A stretch of DNA of 64,000 bases from JANMZO01 sp963763135 (GTDB taxonomy: Bacteria; Actinomycetota; Acidimicrobiia; Acidimicrobiales; JANYDT01), in the NCBI GenBank assembly GCA_963763135.1, contig CAVXNJ010000012.1:1422560-1486559 (forward strand), in the 5' to 3' direction. The notes under the pieces were generated by a model. The model searched no databases and was not told the origin of the DNA. It saw only the letters and a program-made list of their open reading frames with translations. The translations under genes were made by a program, and so were the position numbers. Shown piece after piece: positions 28,831-37,171 of this stretch (its first letter is position 1; every line of letters starts with the position of its first letter).

Positions 28831-28934
28831 TTCATCAGCGAGGCTGAAATTTCTTGGCGGAGAGGCATCGGGGTGCGCCTGAGTCCGGTGGGCTTCGAGT
28901 ACTGTGTTCGCTACCGGCGTCCTGGTCCTCAAGC

Positions 28935-28948
28935 GTTTCACGTGAAAC
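28935..28948. promoter_or_regulatory. parS: parS site 2 (perfect)
   Basis: GTTTCACGTGAAAC is a perfect parS palindrome, extended to 16 bases by CG at both ends. It lies 56 bases upstream of parA, so ParB bound here could also repress parAB. Confidence 0.95.
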
Positions 28949-29004
28949 GTACCGAGGAAGCGCCGAGGGTCCTTGACTTGTGACTTACGAGCAAGGACGA
29001 TTGA

Positions 29005-29865
29005 ATGAACCAGCCACAGAATCCGGAGTCTGCGTTGAACAGCCCTGAAGATACGGATTTGCGGACAAATGTTGGCTTTGCCCGACCTTTTCCTCGAACC
29101 ATCGCAATTGCGAACCAGAAGGGTGGCGTCGGTAAGACGACCACCGCCGTCAACCTGAGCGCTTCGCTGGCCGACCTTGGTTATCGCGTACTCGTGGTCG
29201 ATCTAGACCCACAAGGGAACGCTACGACAGCCCTTGGCGTCAACGCTCGGAGCCTCAAGTACTCGATTTATGACGTCCTTATGCAGGATGCGCCCATGGA
29301 GGATGCGGTCGAGGCGACCTCGATCCAGAACCTCTTCTTGACCCCGACCACAATCGATCTCGCCGGCGCCGAGATCGAACTTGTGCCGGCGTTCAGCAGG
29401 GAGCTCAAACTTCGACGCGCCATCGCCAAGGTGATTGACGATTTCGATTTCGTCGTGATCGACTGTCCGCCCTCGCTAGGCCTTCTCACGATCAACGCAC
29501 TCGCGGCGGCCTCTGAAGTTGTGGTCCCCATTCAGTGCGAATATTTCGCGCTTGAAGGGCTGGGCCAGCTGCTTCGAAACGTGAATCTGGTTCAGGCGAA
29601 TCTGAACCCGACGCTGGAAATTAGCGCCATCATTTTGACGATGTACGACGCGCGTACGAAGCTTGCGGACCAGGTGACAAAAGAGATCCGGGCCCACTTC
29701 GGTGACAGGGTGTGTAAGAACATCGTGCCGCGCAGCGTTCGCCTCTCTGAGGCACCCTCATTCGGACAACCAATAACGGTATTCGATCCAACTTCTCGTG
29801 GTGCGGTGGCGTATCGCGGGCTCGCAAAGGAGATCAGTGGTGGTGCGCCAAAGCGGACTGGGTAG
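29005..29865 (+). CDS. parA: Chromosome partitioning ATPase ParA (Soj)
   Basis: ParA is a Walker-type ATPase that moves ParB-parS complexes along the nucleoid. After a polar 30-residue tail the 286-residue protein has the deviant Walker A KGGVGKTTTAVNL, the A' motif VLVVDLDPQGNATTALG and Walker B VVIDCPPSLGLLT, with the typical C-terminal VPRSVRLSEAPSFGQPI. ATG at 29005 with AAGGA seven bases upstream. It overlaps parB by 26 bases. Confidence 0.96.
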   Translation: MNQPQNPESALNSPEDTDLRTNVGFARPFPRTIAIANQKGGVGKTTTAVNLSASLADLGYRVLVVDLDPQGNATTALGVNARSLKYSIYDVLMQDAPMEDAVEATSIQNLFLTPTTIDLAGAEIELVPAFSRELKLRRAIAKVIDDFDFVVIDCPPSLGLLTINALAAASEVVVPIQCEYFALEGLGQLLRNVNLVQANLNPTLEISAIILTMYDARTKLADQVTKEIRAHFGDRVCKNIVPRSVRLSEAPSFGQPITVFDPTSRGAVAYRGLAKEISGGAPKRTG

Positions 29866-30814
29866 GGGATTAGGGGCATTGTTGCCCGCCGGAGACCTTG
29901 ATTTGACGGTCGCCGGAAGTTCAGGACTGCAAACCCCTTCTGGGGCGAGGCTGCTCGAAATCCCTGTGGTTGAGATACGCCCGAACTCCTATCAACCCCG
30001 GTCGGTCTTTGACGACGAGGGAATAGCATCCTTGGCTGCGTCCATCCAAGAACTTGGGGTCTTGCAGCCCATACTCGTACGGCCCGGTGAAGATGGGTCG
30101 TACGAGCTGATTGCGGGTGAACGTCGGTGGAGAGCGGCCAAGCGAGCCGGACTGACAACTATTCCGGCCATCGTGAAGGCGGCCGACGACAATGGAGCGC
30201 TGGAAGAAGCGCTGGTCGAGAACCTACATCGCGTCGATCTGAACGCCCTCGACGAAGCAGCCGCCTATCAGCAGTTGGTAGACGACTTTCATCTCACCCA
30301 TGATCAGATCGCCCAGCGGGTTGGCAAGAGTCGAGCGGCCGTGACGAATACGTTGCGGCTTTTTCAATTGTCGCCGGCGATTCAGCGGATGGTTCTGGAT
30401 GCCAACCTGTCCCCGGGGCACGCTCGCGCCCTGTTGGGAACGGATGACAAAGCATTCCAAGAAGCCCTGGCTCGCCGGACGGTGGTAGAAGGTTTGTCGG
30501 TTCGAGCTGTCGAAGAAGCCGTACGTATGCGTTCGGGAGGAGTGGCTAATCCAGCAAAGTCGACAACTGCAGCGCCGCCCGCAGTTCCACGGACTGATCG
30601 TCCTGCCGGCCTCCTCGAACTCGAAGATGTCCTGGCCGAGGTTCTCGGAACTCGAGTTGCCATCGACCTGGTTCCGAACAAGAAGGGCAAGCTTGTCGTG
30701 GAGTTCGCTGACCTGAATGACCTTGAACGCATTTTTCGCGTTATGACCGGGGCAAACGTAATTGCCGCAACCGACGACCTCGAAGGTGTCGACGAGGCCA
30801 TCGACGAGGAATAG
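29840..30814 (+). CDS. parB: Chromosome partitioning protein ParB (Spo0J), CTPase
   Basis: ParB binds parS, spreads as a CTP-dependent clamp and partners ParA. The 324-residue protein begins RQSGLGRGLGALLP (the usual ParA-interacting N-terminus) and shows EIRPNSYQPRSVF, the CTP-binding GERRWRAAKRAGL, and the helix-turn-helix THDQIAQRVGKSRAAVTNTLRL. The C-terminal dimer domain follows a Pro/Ala linker. Three GTG codons stand in a row at 29837, 29840 and 29843; AAAGGAG at 29826-29832 fits 29840 best. The start is therefore uncertain by one codon either way. Confidence 0.95.
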   Translation: MVRQSGLGRGLGALLPAGDLDLTVAGSSGLQTPSGARLLEIPVVEIRPNSYQPRSVFDDEGIASLAASIQELGVLQPILVRPGEDGSYELIAGERRWRAAKRAGLTTIPAIVKAADDNGALEEALVENLHRVDLNALDEAAAYQQLVDDFHLTHDQIAQRVGKSRAAVTNTLRLFQLSPAIQRMVLDANLSPGHARALLGTDDKAFQEALARRTVVEGLSVRAVEEAVRMRSGGVANPAKSTTAAPPAVPRTDRPAGLLELEDVLAEVLGTRVAIDLVPNKKGKLVVEFADLNDLERIFRVMTGANVIAATDDLEGVDEAIDEE

Positions 30815-30832
30815 TTCTTTAGGAGCCTCGGG

Positions 30833-30846
30833 GTTTCACGTGACAC
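30833..30846. promoter_or_regulatory. parS: parS-like site 3, after parB
   Basis: GTTTCACGTGACAC matches the parS core at 13 of 14 positions and lies 19 bases after the parB stop. It is followed by CACACGTGGAAC, a degenerate second half-site. Confidence 0.7.
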
Positions 30847-30919
30847 ACGTGGAACCGTGGAGTGACCTTGGCGCGTTCGTCGCCGCAACATTGTGAAGTG
30901 GAAAATGGGACCGGAATAG

Positions 30920-30951
30920 ACAATGGGATCGCACGAGTGCGATCCCATTGT
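30920..30951. terminator. Bidirectional terminator between parB and trxA
   Basis: A perfect 14-base stem ACAATGGGATCGCA (30920-30933) with a CGAG loop and its complement to 30951, followed by TTCGTTGT. It lies between the convergent parAB and trx operons and can serve both. Confidence 0.88.
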
Positions 30952-31026
30952 TCGTTGTAACTAATTGCTCGTCGTAACTACTGTCGGCGAGCCCAGCGGG
31001 TCGCCGACCGACTCCGGTCTGCAGCC

Positions 31027-31353
31027 TTAGAGGTGATGCTCGAGTTCGTTCATGAGCTGCATCTTGCCCTTGGCGCCAACAGTGCGCTGTACGAGCTCGC
31101 CATCCTTGAAAAGCAGAAGCGTTGGGATGCTCATAACGTCGAAGCGACGGGCGATATCGGGATTGTCGTCGATGTTCAACTTGGCAATCGTCAGACGACC
31201 TTCCTGATCCTTGGCAATTTCTTCCAGTACAGGAGCGATCATCTTGCACGGGCCGCACCATTCGGCCCAAAAGTCCACGAGCACTGGCGTGGATGACGCG
31301 CCAACCTGCTCATCAAATGTTGCATCGGACAGGGTGAGAATTCCCTCAGCCAT
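31027..31353 (-). CDS. trxA: Thioredoxin
   Basis: A 108-residue thioredoxin with the active site WCGPCK (Cys33, Cys36), the cis-proline loop MSIPTLLLF and the usual DFWAEWCGPC strand. It is reduced by TrxB, whose gene lies 115 bases upstream in the same direction. The ATG at 31353 (MAEGIL) is chosen because it begins the conserved fold; a GTG at 31362 is also in frame. Confidence 0.96.
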   Translation of the reverse strand: MAEGILTLSDATFDEQVGASSTPVLVDFWAEWCGPCKMIAPVLEEIAKDQEGRLTIAKLNIDDNPDIARRFDVMSIPTLLLFKDGELVQRTVGAKGKMQLMNELEHHL

Positions 31354-31468
31354 TCGTGTCACTTTCCCTTCGTTGAAAGACGATCAGTACAACCGGTTGG
31401 TACCGGACAACATTCCCGCCGCAGCGGGGTAAAGAATGAAAGCGAATTACACGCGTGAGAGTAAAGAG

Positions 31469-32422
31469 TTACGCAGCGTGAACATTGGTTTCGAGCCAAC
31501 GTTCTGCGTCTATGGCAGCGGAGCAGCCGGAGCCCGCAGCCGTGATGGCTTGGCGGTACGTGTGGTCCTGGACGTCTCCGCAAGCGAAAACTCCGTCGAT
31601 GTTCGTGCGTGTCGACTTGCCCTCGGTCACGATGTAGCCGTTTTCGTCGAGGGTGATAGCGCCCTTGAACAGATCGGTGTTGGGTGAGTGCCCGATGGCC
31701 ACGAACAGCCCGGTGACCGGCAGTGAGGTCTGGACGCCGGTCTTGAGGTTCTCGACAAGTGCGCCTTCGAGTTTCGTGTCGCCGATCAGGTCGACCACCT
31801 TGGAATCCCACAGGAATTCGATCTTCGGGTTCGCAAATGCTCGGTCCTGCATGATCTTCGACGCCCGAAGCGCGTCGCGGCGGTGGATGATCGTCACCTT
31901 GCTCGCGAACTTTGTCAGGAATGTGGCTTCCTCGAGCGCTGAATCGCCTCCGCCGACAACGGCGATGTCGTGCCCCCGGAAGAAGAATCCGTCGCACGTG
32001 GCGCACGTAGAAAGGCCGTGGCCGAGGAGCTTCTCTTCTGCTGGGAGGTTCAGCATGAGTGACTTGGCTCCGGTCGAGATGATGACCGCGTGGGCCTGGT
32101 ACTCGTCGTCGCCCACCCAAACCCGCTTCGGGCTACTTGCGAGGTCGACCCGGGTGACCTTCGCGGTGAGGAACTCGGTTCCGAAGCGGGCCGCCTGGGC
32201 CCGCATGGTCATCATGAGCTCCGGACCCTGAATCCCGTGTTCGAACCCCGGGAAGTTTTCGACCTCCGTGGTGAGCATCAGCTGACCCCCCGGCTGGTCG
32301 CCCGTGGAGGAAATCTCACCTTCGATGACCAATGGGGCCAGGTTGGCGCGAGCGGTGTAGATGGCGGCTGTGAGCCCGGCGGGCCCGGAACCGACGACGA
32401 TGACATTGCGGATCTGTGACAT
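31469..32422 (-). CDS. trxB: Thioredoxin reductase (NADPH)
   Basis: A flavoprotein that passes electrons from NADPH to thioredoxin. The 317-residue protein has the FAD site GSGPAGLTAA, the redox pair CATCDG (Cys140, Cys143), the NADPH site VVGGGDSALEEA and FACGDVQD near the C-terminus. It sits between a small membrane-protein gene and trxA on the minus strand, matching the mycobacterial sigM-anti-sigma-trxB-trxC order. Confidence 0.96.
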   Translation of the reverse strand: MSQIRNVIVVGSGPAGLTAAIYTARANLAPLVIEGEISSTGDQPGGQLMLTTEVENFPGFEHGIQGPELMMTMRAQAARFGTEFLTAKVTRVDLASSPKRVWVGDDEYQAHAVIISTGAKSLMLNLPAEEKLLGHGLSTCATCDGFFFRGHDIAVVGGGDSALEEATFLTKFASKVTIIHRRDALRASKIMQDRAFANPKIEFLWDSKVVDLIGDTKLEGALVENLKTGVQTSLPVTGLFVAIGHSPNTDLFKGAITLDENGYIVTEGKSTRTNIDGVFACGDVQDHTYRQAITAAGSGCSAAIDAERWLETNVHAA

Positions 32423-32479
32423 GACGTCCTTGGTAGTGGTGCCCGCGGTCGTACCCGGGGCGTTGGTTGAATGAAACGA

Positions 32480-32785
32480 TCAGGCTTGCGGCTTATGACG
32501 CTTACGCCACGCCGCGAGTCCAACAAGCATCAACACCGAACCCATGATGAAATATGCCAGCCAGACGCCCTGAGGTAGATACGCATCGAGCATCCGGACC
32601 CCGCCGATCGTGAGAAGGAGGAGGGTGGTGATGGCAAGGCCCGCCGCGAGCATCCCAAACACGACCATCTGCACGACTTTGAGCAGCGGTTCCGACGTTT
32701 TGCTGCGGATCGCATCAATTACCCCTTCAAGGGTGTCGAGCGCTTGAGTAACCCAGTCTTTGTCCGCAGGTTGTTCTTGGTTCAC
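32480..32785 (-). CDS. Small two-helix membrane protein of unknown function
   Basis: A 101-residue protein with a polar N-terminal part containing an amphipathic stretch (WVTQALDTLEGVIDAIRSKT), then two hydrophobic helices (about residues 38-60 and 68-92) and a basic end RKRHKPQA. The GTG at 32785 is preferred because residues upstream do not look coding, although the frame is open to 32872 and no ribosome-binding site is clear. It resembles small actinobacterial holin-like or hypothetical membrane proteins by layout only. It lies in the middle of the sigma/anti-sigma/thioredoxin run. Confidence 0.65.
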   Translation of the reverse strand: MNQEQPADKDWVTQALDTLEGVIDAIRSKTSEPLLKVVQMVVFGMLAAGLAITTLLLLTIGGVRMLDAYLPQGVWLAYFIMGSVLMLVGLAAWRKRHKPQA

Positions 32786-32871
32786 GCCGGTTAGGTTAGC
32801 GCTCCGGTAGGCCGGGCGATCTACGGCGGAGGCGAGGCGGGTGGGGGTCCCAAGCGCCTCGTTCGCTGGCA

Positions 32872-34545
32872 CTACGACGTCGCACGCCGCTCAAGAACGT
32901 TGCACGTCGAGGGGTCGAGAATTTCGGTGAAGGTTGCCGTCGTCTCGGTGGATCCGGTGGCAGTGCCGGATCCCGACCGTACGATCCGAAGCAGCAGTGC
33001 GCGCCCGTTCACGGTGCCGCTGCCGGTCGCGAGGACCTGCTGATTGGTCGGAGCGGGACACGACGAAACCACGGCTCCAGCTACACCGGCCGAGGTGGCG
33101 GGCGCGGCCGCGGGGACGGTGGTCGATGCGGTCGGGCTTGACGCGGCTGCCGGGTCGTTCGTGGACGGGGTGAAGATCCTGGAACGCAGAGCCGGATCAC
33201 TTGCGATGGCGTCGCCGAATCGGCTCAGGAGCTCGTCGTTGGTGGTGACCTCGCCAACCGGCGGGACGACGACCGGCGCCGACACGGGCGAGGACCGCAC
33301 TTGGGTTGATGCACCGGAACTCGGGGCGTTGGTCGGGGCCGGGGCGTTGGGGGGCGCCGGGGCCGCGGCGGCTACCACCGGTGCGGGTGCCGACGAAGCG
33401 GGTGCTGCGACGCTGGCTGGGGCCTGATCGGTCGTCGCGGCGATTGGTGCGGCGGTTGTAACGCTCGACTTCTTCGCTGGTTTGACCCGCTGTGCGGCTT
33501 GCGTGGTGACGGGTGCCGCTTCCGGTGCCGCACCGACTTCCAACGATGGTGCGCTCGTGGTTGCGGGGGCGTCGGATTGCGGGGCGCCCGCTACAGCGCT
33601 TCCACCGGCTGCGCTCCCACTGTCGGACGACGTGGCGCCCGGCGTGGCGGTGGTGCCTTCGCCCGCTACCGCATCGGCCGACCTCGGGGCGACCGTCTCG
33701 GTCGCGGCAGCTGCGGCAGCAGTTTCGTCAGTAAGCCGACCAGCGGCGAAATCGGCCGGTACGGTCGTATCCGCGGCCTGCTCCGCTGCTGCGGCGTTCG
33801 CAGTGTCGTCGTCGGCGGCTTTGGCTGCCGGCAGCTCGGTGGCAGGCTTTGCGGTAGTGGCCGGTATCGCAACCGTGGAGACCTGCTGGACGCTCGATGG
33901 CCGGAAGACGAATGCGGCGATCACGGCGAGCGCGCCGAGTCCGGCGACCGCGACGACCCGCTGACGCAGAAAGGCCATGGCCCCGCCGGCCCGCGTCGGT
34001 CGACCGGAGACGGTTCCACGTGACGGAGCCGGGTTGGAACCGAGAACGTTTCGCCACCACGAGACATTGCTCGCCTGGTCAGACTCAGATTTCGCCCTGT
34101 CGGGGACCGGGGTGACGCTCAGATCGCGGGCGTGGCTTACGGGCGTCTCGGCATCGAAGGCGCTCAGGGCGGCGGCCAGGGCCTGCTCCATGCGGACCGG
34201 GTCGACGTCAACGATGCCGGGGGCCGGGGTGCGCAGTTGAGCTGTTGACAGGTCAAGCACCGCGCCATGCCCTGAACGACAGAATTCGCAGGTCGCAATA
34301 TGTCTGGCCGCACCGACGAGAGCCGGTTCGCGCCACTCGGCTTCGATCTCCGGGTCGTCTTCCAGAAGTTCTGCCGCGAATCGACGCACTTCGTCGACGC
34401 TGGTCTCGGAAAGCGAGGAATCGGGACCCACGAGCAGGTCGAGGTCGGCCAGCAATGCCACGGTGGTCGCGTCTACATGTTCATCATGCGCCGGAAGGTC
34501 GCCGACACCGGTGACGGGCGGTTGCGTGTTCTCAGTGCCCATCAT
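32872..34545 (-). CDS. Putative zinc-binding anti-sigma factor with large low-complexity outer part
   Basis: The N-terminal part has a ZAS-type motif, HIATCEFC (His82, Cys86, Cys89), which in this family binds zinc and the cognate ECF sigma factor. One transmembrane helix (about 197-214) follows. Then comes roughly 280 residues of Ala/Thr/Ser/Pro-rich sequence, predicted to be outside the cell, and a compact end with two cysteines (SSCPAPT and PSTCNVLE) that could form a disulfide. It overlaps the sigma gene by about 14 bases, so the two are co-translated. Two ATGs (34545, 34542) follow AAAGG; either may start. In mycobacteria the gene in this place encodes RsmA, the anti-SigM factor. Confidence 0.8.
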   Translation of the reverse strand: MMGTENTQPPVTGVGDLPAHDEHVDATTVALLADLDLLVGPDSSLSETSVDEVRRFAAELLEDDPEIEAEWREPALVGAARHIATCEFCRSGHGAVLDLSTAQLRTPAPGIVDVDPVRMEQALAAALSAFDAETPVSHARDLSVTPVPDRAKSESDQASNVSWWRNVLGSNPAPSRGTVSGRPTRAGGAMAFLRQRVVAVAGLGALAVIAAFVFRPSSVQQVSTVAIPATTAKPATELPAAKAADDDTANAAAAEQAADTTVPADFAAGRLTDETAAAAAATETVAPRSADAVAGEGTTATPGATSSDSGSAAGGSAVAGAPQSDAPATTSAPSLEVGAAPEAAPVTTQAAQRVKPAKKSSVTTAAPIAATTDQAPASVAAPASSAPAPVVAAAAPAPPNAPAPTNAPSSGASTQVRSSPVSAPVVVPPVGEVTTNDELLSRFGDAIASDPALRSRIFTPSTNDPAAASSPTASTTVPAAAPATSAGVAGAVVSSCPAPTNQQVLATGSGTVNGRALLLRIVRSGSGTATGSTETTATFTEILDPSTCNVLERRATS

Positions 34546-35278
34546 GAAACCTTTGACGTTGTTGCGTTGTTGAAAAGTTCCCGATCTGACGGGGTTCTTC
34601 GGGGGTGACGTTCGTCGGACCTGGCGCAGGAGCAGCCGGACCCCGAGACGGGTTAACGGTCGGGTCGACCGGTGGACCGTCAACGGTCATCGAACGGAGG
34701 AGGTGCGGACCGAGGCTGGCACGGCCCCGAGCGATGCGCGAGCGCACGGTGCCTGGCGGAATCTTCAGCACTTCGGCGATCTCGGCGTAGTCGAGGCCAC
34801 ACAGATCCCGTAGGACGAGCGGTGCGCGAAAGTCGGGAGCGATGTTGGCCAGCGCTTCGTTGATTGCTTCCCGATCGACGATCGACTCGATCCGTTCGGC
34901 TGCTCGGGCGTCGATCACCAGCGGGGTGGACACCCGTCGGCCGTGGCCGTCGTCCTCGGGCTCGGATCCACCCACGCCGCGGGGTTCAGGTCGACGGTTT
35001 CGACGACGGACTTCATCGAGGGCAGCGTTCGTTGCGACGCGGTAGAGCCACGTCGTGAACGAACTGGTCCCGTCAAAGCGGCCGATCGCCTTGGCCACGG
35101 AGACGAGAGCGTTCTGGGCCGCGTCATTGGCGTCGGCGTCGTTGTTGAGCACCCGTCGGCAACGGTCGACTACTGCGGGATAGTGCCGGCGCAGGAGGGC
35201 GTCAAGGGCGTCGCGTTCACCCCGCTGGGCCGCGGCCACCAGGATGACATCCGGTTCGTCGTGGTAGCGGGTGGTCAT
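34532..35278 (-). CDS. ECF-family RNA polymerase sigma factor (SigM-like)
   Basis: This alternative sigma factor is likely held by the membrane anti-sigma encoded next. Region 2 (NDADANDAAQNALVSVAKAIGRFDG..SFTTWLYRVATNAALDEVRRR, about residues 45-95) binds the -10 and core. Region 4 (ALANIAPDFRAPLVLRDLCGLDYAEIAEVLKIPPGTVRSRIARGR, about 143-190) has the -35-binding helix-turn-helix. A 50-residue Pro-rich tail follows region 4, unusual for a plain ECF factor. The neighbouring trxB, trxA, murJ and kinase genes match the mycobacterial sigM locus, so an envelope or oxidative-stress role is inferred. Confidence 0.9.
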   Translation of the reverse strand: MTTRYHDEPDVILVAAAQRGERDALDALLRRHYPAVVDRCRRVLNNDADANDAAQNALVSVAKAIGRFDGTSSFTTWLYRVATNAALDEVRRRNRRPEPRGVGGSEPEDDGHGRRVSTPLVIDARAAERIESIVDREAINEALANIAPDFRAPLVLRDLCGLDYAEIAEVLKIPPGTVRSRIARGRASLGPHLLRSMTVDGPPVDPTVNPSRGPAAPAPGPTNVTPEEPRQIGNFSTTQQRQRFHDGH

Positions 35279-35305
35279 GGGCGCGAGCAGGTCCGGTTAC
35301 CCGCG

Positions 35306-36979
35306 TTATCCGCGAGGCGTGACTTCTTGGAGGATGACGCGGGTCAGCTGCTGACCGTCGGCCTTCGGGCCGAGTTCGGTAATCCACAGCAACACCATCG
35401 AACCGCGCTTCTTCTCCAGCTTGGCATCCGTCGTCGATTTGCTCACGTTGCTGAGGCGCCCGACGGCCGAGCCCCAGTCACCGAAGTTGGCGGGAATGCT
35501 GTCGGCTACGTAGACCCGTGCCGACCACCTTCGGCTGGGGCTGACGACACGAAGCTCGCTCACGTCGGTTGTCTCGTGCAACCGCACGACGATGCCGACG
35601 CCGTCCTTGTCGCCGTTGAAGTTTCGCGATCCGTAGCCTTCGGTCGTCCAGGTGGTCGCGAGGTCGCCGTCGACGACGTTCTTTGCCGCAGCGTCCTTCT
35701 CCGAACCGTCGCCGAACGGATCGTATGCCGAGGCGCCGTCGACCTGCAGCGCCTTGCCGGAGTTGACGACCTTCAACACCGAGCTGACGGCCACCCCGGA
35801 TCCAATTCCGAGAACGAGGCCCGCAATTGCCAGCACCACGAGTCGGCGACCGAGCGGTTTGGTGGATCGCCTCGGCGGGGTTGTCGTGTTCTTTGATCCG
35901 TTCGAGAGATCCGACGTAGCCGGCCCGGATCGGCTGCCGGTCATGACCGACGTTCTCGACGAAAGATGGGTCTGACCGGTCACGTCGGTGGCAGAAACCT
36001 GGGACCCCGCGACGTACGCGGCAGCGACGGCGGCGGCTGAACCGGCCGGTGCCACCCCGGTTGGCCGGGCGAACGGCTTCGGGGGCGTGATGTCGAGGTC
36101 GGTTCGACCGACCACCGGCTGGGCGTCGTCGGGTCGCAGGTCTATCGTTCGCAAGGCCGCAGCAAGGTCGTCGGCTGTGGCGAAGCGGTCTTCCGGACGA
36201 CGGGCCATGGCTTTGGTGATCGCCGCTTCGAGGCTGCGGGGCACACCCGCCTTGACCTGCCGGGGTGGCACCGGTGTTTCTCGAACGTGCTTCAACGCTG
36301 TCGTGATGTCGTTCTTTCCGGGGAACGGCGGTCGCCCGCAAACGCTCTCGTAGAGCACGACACCGAGGGCGTAAATATCGGATCGGGCGTCGATCGCTCC
36401 ACCCTCGACCTGCTCAGGAGCCAGGTACTTGGCGGTTCCGAGAATGGCACCGACCTGGGTGAGGTCTTCGCCCGCCTGGGCGTTCTGAACCGACCATGCG
36501 CCGCTGTCGTTGTCGTCGGAGCGGCCGTCGACGCGACGGTCGGTCAACTTCGCGATGCCGAAGTCGACGACCTTCACCCGCCCGTCGCCCTGGACGAGAA
36601 TGTTGGCCGGCTTCACGTCGCGATGGATGAGACCGTTGCGGTGGGCGTAGGCCAGACCGTCGGCCGCCTGACGCACGATGTCGACGGCCTTCGGCATCGT
36701 CAGCCCCTTTTGCAGGAGCGCCCGGAGCGATTCACCCCGGATGAGTTCCATGACGATGTACGCCCGGTTGGTGGATGGAGCACCGTTGCGACCGGGTACC
36801 TGGTCAACGCCGGTGTCGAAGATCCCCACGACGTTGGGATGACTCAGTTTCGCGATTGAGAGGGCCTCGCGCCGGAACCGGCTGACGAACCCAGCGTCGC
36901 CCGCCAGGTGGCCGTGGAGCATCTTGACGGCCACGTCGCGGTCGAGGTTCTGGTCGTGCGCCTCCCAGACTTCGGCCAT
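35306..36979 (-). CDS. Ser/Thr protein kinase with transmembrane helix and extracytoplasmic jelly-roll-like domain
   Basis: A PknB-type kinase: ATP-site lysine in DVAVKML (Lys19 from this start), alpha-C glutamate in RREAL, catalytic loop IHRDVKPANILV (119-130), DFGIAK and GTAKYLAPEQ. All catalytic residues are present, so it should be active. A linker, one transmembrane helix (about 380-401) and a 155-residue outer domain follow; VVDGDLATTWTTEGYGSRNF and VRLHETTDVSELRV resemble a discoidin/galactose-binding fold. Oddly, the glycine-rich loop start (GRYRLSRPIERGGM) is encoded upstream of this first ATG. The frame is open to a stop at 37169-37171, but has no ATG, GTG, TTG or CTG there. The real start is therefore non-standard or a base has been lost or gained. 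Confidence 0.85.
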   Translation of the reverse strand: MAEVWEAHDQNLDRDVAVKMLHGHLAGDAGFVSRFRREALSIAKLSHPNVVGIFDTGVDQVPGRNGAPSTNRAYIVMELIRGESLRALLQKGLTMPKAVDIVRQAADGLAYAHRNGLIHRDVKPANILVQGDGRVKVVDFGIAKLTDRRVDGRSDDNDSGAWSVQNAQAGEDLTQVGAILGTAKYLAPEQVEGGAIDARSDIYALGVVLYESVCGRPPFPGKNDITTALKHVRETPVPPRQVKAGVPRSLEAAITKAMARRPEDRFATADDLAAALRTIDLRPDDAQPVVGRTDLDITPPKPFARPTGVAPAGSAAAVAAAYVAGSQVSATDVTGQTHLSSRTSVMTGSRSGPATSDLSNGSKNTTTPPRRSTKPLGRRLVVLAIAGLVLGIGSGVAVSSVLKVVNSGKALQVDGASAYDPFGDGSEKDAAAKNVVDGDLATTWTTEGYGSRNFNGDKDGVGIVVRLHETTDVSELRVVSPSRRWSARVYVADSIPANFGDWGSAVGRLSNVSKSTTDAKLEKKRGSMVLLWITELGPKADGQQLTRVILQEVTPRG

Positions 36980-37171
36980 GCCACCGCGCTCGATCGGACG
37001 ACTGAGCCGGTAGCGCCCGGCGACGAGCTCGCCCTCGGACGCGACGGAAACAGGCTCCTGCCCGCTTCCGTTGGCGGTACCGGAGGTAGGTTCATCCCAG
37101 ATGATGGCTCCAACGAACCAGAGGCGACCTTGAACCGCGTGAGGGCCGAACCGGACGCATGGCTGGCGTCA

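Larger units (their letters stand above)
27342..29004. other. Gene-free stretch between rsmG and parA
   Basis: About 1.66 kb in which I find no intact gene. It holds two parS sites (27568 and 28935) and the remnants of an IS481-type transposase (about 28211-28830). It also has small hairpins, for example TGTTCT/AGAACA around TTCGC near 28166-28182, and the direct repeat CATTCCTGACA at about 28180 and 28210. Long frames here on either strand read as low-quality, Arg-rich sequence typical of non-coding GC-rich DNA. Confidence 0.6.

Noticed and set aside
34012..34025. parS-like GTTCCACGTGACGG
   Set aside because: Only 10 of 14 positions fit the core, it lies inside the anti-sigma coding region, and the mismatches break the palindrome.
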